Source: Dyadobacter tibetensis Y620-1
GTDB lineage: Bacteria > Bacteroidota > Bacteroidia > Cytophagales > Spirosomataceae
Assembly: GCF_000566685.1 (NCBI RefSeq)
Contig: NZ_AZQN01000003.1
Coordinates: 930,001-994,000 of the forward strand
Length of the DNA: 64,000 nt
Direction of reading: 5' to 3'
Shown: piece after piece, positions 59,666 through 64,000 of the stretch
Layout: every line of letters begins with the position of its first letter
Numbering within the stretch: the first letter of the stretch is position 1
Program-made: the position numbers and the translations under genes
The notes under the pieces: generated by a model
What the model was told of the DNA's origin: nothing
The model's input: the letters and a program-made list of their open reading frames with translations, nothing else
Database searches by the model: none

Positions 59666-60592
59666 ATGAAAGCTACCAACCTTGTAGATGTAGTCATCAG
59701 CGTGTACGGTAAACCGTATCAGACGGCAGTGACCTTAAAGAGCTTATTAAAGCACTCTGGACAGTGGATCGATAAGATTTACTTTGTGGAGGAGTATAAG
59801 CAACCCCATGGGGAAAGCTTCGAATTCATAAAGGCGCATTTGGGATCCAGGCTCGTATATTATCGTCCAAAAGTCTGGTGGTTTTATAGAAATCAGTTGG
59901 AGTGGAGATATTTGTTCACACTTCCTGTATTTCGACACTCTATTCGGTATCAGTATGGTTGGGAAAAGAGTGACAAAGATTTCCTTTTATTGATCCATAA
60001 TGACATGTATATCAGTGGGGACATAGTAGGAAGCTATTTAGACCAGATCGGCGGACATATAGGAATTGGAAAGATTGGGCAGTGCTGGAATTGTTCGGCT
60101 TATAAGGCTCAAAAATGTGAGGGGGCTCAGTATCTCAAGTTCAGACCCGACCAGAATGAGCGGGACGAATTATTTGCTAAGTATCCACCTTTAGAGGCAA
60201 GGGCGCTAATACATCAGGCTTTTTGCAATCAAAAAGAACCTTCATGGCCTTTACCGGAATGCCGCCTAAACGAATTTATCACTTTGATTAATTTAAAAAT
60301 GGCCCGGCCCTTAGTTTGGCCATACGGTCAGGCCAGACCTATAGGATTATTTCAGTTTGAAACGGGGGTACAATGGTTCCGGGATATGCTTGCACGGGGT
60401 TATTACCCAAAGCATATGGATTATGAGGGCATGGCTACGCATGGATGGGCCAGCAGCCAAGGATCGGGGCATGGGGCCCTGTTTAACGGGGATATATATC
60501 AGGAAGAGGAGGAGAGGGCCCGGCAAGTCCTGAGTAGCGAATTTGGGATGGAGATTCCCGATAGTTATTTATCAGCTGGACTTAGAAAATAA
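59666..60592 (+). CDS. Glycosyltransferase-like protein of unknown specificity
   Basis: About 308 aa from the ATG at 59666 (MKATNLVDVVISVYGKPYQT); an ATG four codons upstream (59654) is possible. The N-terminal VDVVISVYGKPYQTAVTLKS is like the start of family 2 glycosyltransferases, and LLLIHNDMYISGDIV near residue 115 could be a DxD-like metal site. Several Cys are conserved-looking (GQCWNCSAYKAQKC; AFCNQK; LPECR). No signal peptide. The family is not firmly recognised; a sugar transfer role is a moderate guess. It is a lone gene after a consensus promoter. Confidence 0.55.
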   Translation: MKATNLVDVVISVYGKPYQTAVTLKSLLKHSGQWIDKIYFVEEYKQPHGESFEFIKAHLGSRLVYYRPKVWWFYRNQLEWRYLFTLPVFRHSIRYQYGWEKSDKDFLLLIHNDMYISGDIVGSYLDQIGGHIGIGKIGQCWNCSAYKAQKCEGAQYLKFRPDQNERDELFAKYPPLEARALIHQAFCNQKEPSWPLPECRLNEFITLINLKMARPLVWPYGQARPIGLFQFETGVQWFRDMLARGYYPKHMDYEGMATHGWASSQGSGHGALFNGDIYQEEEERARQVLSSEFGMEIPDSYLSAGLRK

Positions 60593-60623
60593 AAAAGAGC
60601 GGAACAGTAAACTGCCCGCTCTT
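60591..60623 (-). terminator. Rho-independent terminator of the atpAG operon
   Basis: AAGAGCGG (60595-60602) pairs with CCGCTCTT (60616-60623); on the minus strand it ends in TTTTTT. It lies 21 bases after the atpG stop and may also serve the convergent gene. Confidence 0.8.
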
Positions 60624-60643
60624 GATCAATATTGGTGCCAAAA

Positions 60644-61528
60644 TTAATTCTTAAGTGCCTCTGCTCCACCAACAATCTCGAGGATTTCGGTAGTAATAGC
60701 TGCCTGGCGGGTTCTGTTGTATACCAACTTCAGTTCCTTCAGGAGTTCTTGTGCATTTTCCGTAGCCTTGTCCATGGCTGTCATACGGGCACCTTGTTCC
60801 GATGCATTGGATTCCAACACAGCCCGGTACAATTGTATTTTTAATGATTTTGGAATCAGCTCGGTAAGAATTTCTTCTTCTGAGGGCTCGAACGAATAAT
60901 TAGTTTCAGTTCTTTTACCTGGGCGATCCTCCGACTCGGCTGCGATAGGCAGATAAGGGTCGGTATGAATAATTTGAGTAGCTACATTTTTAAACTCGTT
61001 AAATACAAGTTCTACAGCGTCAAACTTTCCATTAGTAAATCCGGTCATTATCTCTTCTGCAGCATCTTTCACCGTAAGAAAGCTAAGTCTGGAGAAGGTA
61101 TCCGTATAAGCAGCATGTACTTTAAATCCTCTACGTGTAAATGCCTCAAGTCCTTTCTTTCCTATAGAAAATATTTCGACCTGGCCTTTTTTTGCCTGAA
61201 CCGGATATTTACTTTCGATAAGTTGTAATGCTGCTTTGATAATATTGGTATTGAATGCGCCGCAAAGTCCACGGTCGGAGGTTACGACCACGATGAGCAC
61301 ACGTTCCACCGGACGCGCTGCTTTCAGCGGGCTGTCCAGGGTACTTTCGGATCCTGCCGAAACGGTAGCCAGCATTTCATTAAGTTTCTGAGCATAGGGG
61401 CGCATCTGGATAATATTATCCTGAGCCCTTCTCAACTTAGCTGCCGCTACCATCTTCATGGCTTTGGTGATCTGCTGTGTCGAATTTACCGAGGTGATGC
61501 GGTTACGTACTTCTTTTAAGCTTGCCAT
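60644..61528 (-). CDS. atpG: ATP synthase F1 subunit gamma
   Basis: Central rotor shaft of the F-type ATP synthase. 294 aa; opening MASLKEVRNRITSVNSTQQI with TKAMKMVAAAKLRRAQ is the gamma signature, VTSDRGLCGAFNTNI the central motif, and the C-terminal MTAMDKATENAQELLKELKL with YNRTRQAAITTEILEIVGG the conserved end. It lies 74 bases after atpA with a hairpin in the gap. The rest of the ATP synthase genes are not in the window downstream, where an unrelated gene converges. Confidence 0.97.
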   Translation of the reverse strand: MASLKEVRNRITSVNSTQQITKAMKMVAAAKLRRAQDNIIQMRPYAQKLNEMLATVSAGSESTLDSPLKAARPVERVLIVVVTSDRGLCGAFNTNIIKAALQLIESKYPVQAKKGQVEIFSIGKKGLEAFTRRGFKVHAAYTDTFSRLSFLTVKDAAEEIMTGFTNGKFDAVELVFNEFKNVATQIIHTDPYLPIAAESEDRPGKRTETNYSFEPSEEEILTELIPKSLKIQLYRAVLESNASEQGARMTAMDKATENAQELLKELKLVYNRTRQAAITTEILEIVGGAEALKN

Positions 61529-61552
61529 TTGAGGTAAGTTAAAAATTATAGA

Positions 61553-61590
61553 CCGTCACCAGGTTCCGGTATTCCCGGCTTTGGTGACGG
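61553..61590 (-). other. Intercistronic hairpin between atpA and atpG
   Basis: CCGTCACCA (61553-61561) pairs with TGGTGACGG (61582-61590), with partial inner pairing. It may modulate the relative amounts of alpha (three per complex) and gamma (one). Confidence 0.5.
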
Positions 61591-61602
61591 CATATAACGC
61601 TA

Positions 61603-63186
61603 TTAAATTGCTTTGTATTTATCAGCTATTTGCTTGGCTACTTTTTCCAAAACGTCCGTAACGCTATTGTCAAGTTTGCCAGCTGCCAGTCCAGCAAGGG
61701 TATCGCTATACTGAGTAGACATCACGTTTAAGAAATCTGTTTCGAAATCCTTCACGCGGTTTTCATCTACTTTGTCCAGAAGACCCTTAGTGGAAGCATA
61801 AACCATGGCTACCTGTTGTGCTACAGGCACCGGTGCATATTGAGGTTGTTTCAAAACCTCCTGGTTACGACGTCCCCGGTCGATGGCTAGCTTAGTAGCA
61901 GCATCTAGGTCGGAGCCGAACTTGGCAAAGGCTTCCAGTTCACGGAACTGGGCCTGATCCAACTTCAGAGTACCCGACACTTTCTTCATCGACTTGATCT
62001 GAGCATTACCTCCTACACGTGATACCGAGATACCTACGTTAATTGCGGGACGGATACCAGAGTTAAATAAGTTCGATTCAAGGAAAATCTGACCATCCGT
62101 AATCGAAATTACGTTAGTCGGGATATAGGCAGAAACGTCACCAGCCTGAGTTTCGATAATTGGAAGGGCTGTAAGCGAACCACCGCCTTTTACCTTATCT
62201 TTCAGGGAAGGAGGCAAGTCGTTCATTGTCCTGGCGATTCCATCATCGGCGATAATCTTGGCAGCACGCTCCAAAAGACGGCTGTGAAGATAGAATACAT
62301 CACCAGGGTATGCTTCCCGACCTGGAGGACGACGAAGCAAGAGAGAAACTTCACGGTAAGATACCGCTTGTTTGGAAAGGTCATCATAAACAACCAAAGC
62401 AGGGCGACCAGTATCGCGGAAATACTCACCGATAGCAGCACCGGTAAATGGCGCATAAAACTGCATAGGAGAAGGATCCGAAGCTCCTGCGGCTACAATA
62501 ACCGTATAATCCATAGCACCATAACGACGTAGCGTCGCTTCGATGCTCTTGATAGTGGAGGCTTTCTGCCCACAAGCTACGTAGATACAGAAAACAGGCT
62601 CGCCTTTTTCGAAGTATTCTCTTTGATTGATGATGGTATCAATGGCCACAGCAGTTTTACCTGTCTGACGGTCACCAATGATCAACTCACGTTGTCCACG
62701 TCCAATAGGAATCATGGCATCGATGGATTTGATACCAGTTTGAAGAGGTTCCGTTACTGGCTGACGGTAGATTACCCCAGGGGCTTTGCGCTCCAAAGGC
62801 ATCTCGAAAGTTTCACCAACGATCGGTCCATGACCATCGATGGGTTCGGCAAGGGTATTCACCACGCGGCCAATAATGCCTTCACCTACTTTTACCGAGG
62901 CGATCTCTTTGGTTCGCTTAACGGTTGCACCTTCTTTGATGTCACTGGCGTCGCCTAATAATACGGCTCCAACATTGTCTTCTTCGAGGTTAAGGGCAAG
63001 TGCTTTCAGGCCATTTTCGAATACAAGAAGCTCACCCGCTTGTACTTGTGAAAGGCCGTAAATACGCGCTACGCCATCACCGATCTGAAGAACTGTTCCT
63101 ACTTCTTCAAGTTCGGCTTCCGATTTAGCGCCTGCAAGTTGTTCGCGCAGGATTGCCGACACTTCGTCCGGTCTAACAGATACCAT
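61603..63186 (-). CDS. atpA: ATP synthase F1 subunit alpha
   Basis: 527-aa nucleotide-binding, non-catalytic subunit of the F1 head. It begins [20 protein letters not shown]. The Walker A motif is GDRQTGKT at residues 171-178. The family signature region [20 protein letters not shown] and [20 protein letters not shown] follow, and the C-terminal [16 protein letters not shown] is complete. It leads the atpA-atpG unit. Upstream there is no atpH (delta) gene; instead an FKBP-type isomerase runs away from it. Confidence 0.98.
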   Translation of the reverse strand: MVSVRPDEVSAILREQLAGAKSEAELEEVGTVLQIGDGVARIYGLSQVQAGELLVFENGLKALALNLEEDNVGAVLLGDASDIKEGATVKRTKEIASVKVGEGIIGRVVNTLAEPIDGHGPIVGETFEMPLERKAPGVIYRQPVTEPLQTGIKSIDAMIPIGRGQRELIIGDRQTGKTAVAIDTIINQREYFEKGEPVFCIYVACGQKASTIKSIEATLRRYGAMDYTVIVAAGASDPSPMQFYAPFTGAAIGEYFRDTGRPALVVYDDLSKQAVSYREVSLLLRRPPGREAYPGDVFYLHSRLLERAAKIIADDGIARTMNDLPPSLKDKVKGGGSLTALPIIETQAGDVSAYIPTNVISITDGQIFLESNLFNSGIRPAINVGISVSRVGGNAQIKSMKKVSGTLKLDQAQFRELEAFAKFGSDLDAATKLAIDRGRRNQEVLKQPQYAPVPVAQQVAMVYASTKGLLDKVDENRVKDFETDFLNVMSTQYSDTLAGLAAGKLDNSVTDVLEKVAKQIADKYKAI

Positions 63187-63236
63187 AGTATAATTGACTA
63201 ATTTAGAGTATAGTAGTAAGATATTGAAATCAGCCG

Positions 63237-63244
63237 CAAAGGTA
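63237..63244 (-). promoter_or_regulatory. -7 promoter element before atpA
   Basis: TACCTTTG on the minus strand fits TAnnTTTG, 51 bases before the atpA start. A -33 element is not clear. It indicates that atpAG has its own promoter. Confidence 0.55.
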
Positions 63245-63476
63245 GGATTTTATTTTATAAATTAATCAGTTTCGTCCCAAAACATTAGATATAAAATTAT
63301 ACTTTTCCAAGTTTCTGATTTTTTCAAATAATTATTTTAAAATTACGGCGTTAATCTTCATTAATCACACGTTTTTCAAAACTTTTTTAGATTGTTATTG
63401 TGTTTTTGTTGAAAAGGCAATCCTAATTAACTTAGCACCTTGCATTACTACTTATCCGATCTTTTTTAAAATTCGA

Positions 63477-64000
63477 ATGTACAAATTAGAGAAATCCATT
63501 TTAGCTGCAGCCCTGATGGCTGCGCTTGCCGTTACACCCTCCACTGCACAAACTGCCAAGAAGGCTCCTGCTGCAGCTCCTGCCGCAAAAAAGGCGGCTC
63601 CAGCTCCTGCCAAAGCGGCGCCAGCAGTAAATGTACTCAAAAATACCTCTGATTCTTTGTCTGCCGCAATAGGCGTAAGTTTTTCTAACTCACTTAGTTC
63701 TCAGGGTATTGAAGATTTGAATGTTGATGTTCTGTTGCAAACCATTAAGTCGGCAATGGCAGGAAAGCCCACGGCTTTTACTTCTGAAACGGCTAATAGT
63801 TTTATAGGAACATACTTCCAGAATAAAATGGAAGAGAAAGGGGCCGCCATGAAAAAAATTGGAGCCGATTTCTTAGCAGAAAATGGCAAAAAGGATAGTG
63901 TTCAAACTACCGAATCGGGGCTACAGTATCAAGTGATCACGATGGGTACGGGAGCCAAGCCCTTAGCTACAGACAAGGTAAAGACCCACTATCATGGTAC
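63477..64000 (+). CDS. FKBP-type peptidyl-prolyl cis-trans isomerase, exported (3' end beyond window)
   Basis: The frame from the ATG at 63477 stays open to the window end (174 codons). It starts with a signal peptide (MYKLEKSILAAALMAALAVT, cut near STAQ), then a low-complexity Ala/Lys/Pro linker (residues about 24-50). The FKBP N-terminal dimerisation domain follows (LSAAIGVSFSNSLSSQGIED, FIGTYFQNKMEEKGAA). The FKBP catalytic domain begins at TESGLQYQVITMGTGAKP and is cut at KTHYHG. A periplasmic folding helper of the FkpA/Mip type. Divergent from atpA. Confidence 0.88.
   Translation, partial: MYKLEKSILAAALMAALAVTPSTAQTAKKAPAAAPAAKKAAPAPAKAAPAVNVLKNTSDSLSAAIGVSFSNSLSSQGIEDLNVDVLLQTIKSAMAGKPTAFTSETANSFIGTYFQNKMEEKGAAMKKIGADFLAENGKKDSVQTTESGLQYQVITMGTGAKPLATDKVKTHYHG

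Overview
The window is a piece of a Bacteroidota chromosome, most likely from the Cytophagales (Spirosomataceae-like; genus not resolved). The signs are SusC/SusD outer-membrane pairs, ECF sigma/FecR pairs, a type IX secretion sorting domain, a PVC-type haem-binding CxxCH lipoprotein, many TonB-dependent receptors, and promoter elements of the Bacteroidota form TAnnTTTG, with one complete TTTG-N19-TAnnTTTG.

Layout. 1-1836: an ECF sigma/FecR pair followed by the first codons of an exported protein cut by the window edge. 2007-3762: a lipid kinase and surE. 3908-14381: an iron/siderophore island. A TonB receptor and a surface-type DUF4374 lipoprotein run on the plus strand. An operon of secreted ankyrin protein, DUF2271 protein and a PepSY-flavodoxin-reductase fusion runs divergently. 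An exported ApbE flavin transferase ends against that operon, and a PchR-like AraC regulator closes the island. The receptor, DUF4374 protein and PepSY reductase resemble the Xus xenosiderophore system of Bacteroides. ApbE and a TGAS motif in the DUF2271 protein suggest a flavinylated periplasmic electron carrier. One TTAGnCTAAATA-type motif occurs in the divergent promoter region and before the AraC gene.

14626-20654: DUF1398, a second AraC regulator, a tandem array of tRNA 3'-half copies beside an intact tRNA-Arg(CCU), hflX, a MATE transporter and a methyltransferase. 20792-23959: an Oar-like TonB receptor. 24161-30862: a seven-gene copper operon (copA, copZ-like chaperone, HYC_CC_PP protein, TonB receptor, an AraC regulator carrying its own metal-binding-like domain, and two small exported metal-binding proteins). 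31694-35762: a T9SS-exported metalloprotease, a small unknown protein and a DUF2157 membrane protein.

35956-55930: a glycan-uptake region with a PVC-type dehydrogenase/HEAT/cytochrome lipoprotein, SusCD pair 1, DUF1456, two sulfatases, SusCD pair 2 with an STN signalling domain, FecR and an ECF sigma factor. The second half looks like a sulfated-glycan locus controlled by trans-envelope signalling.

56093-64000: a GalU-like uridylyltransferase beside a glucuronokinase-like GHMP kinase, DUF2200, YceI, a glycosyltransferase-like protein, atpG and atpA of the F-type ATP synthase, and an FKBP-type isomerase cut by the window end. Strong intergenic hairpins separate many of the units.
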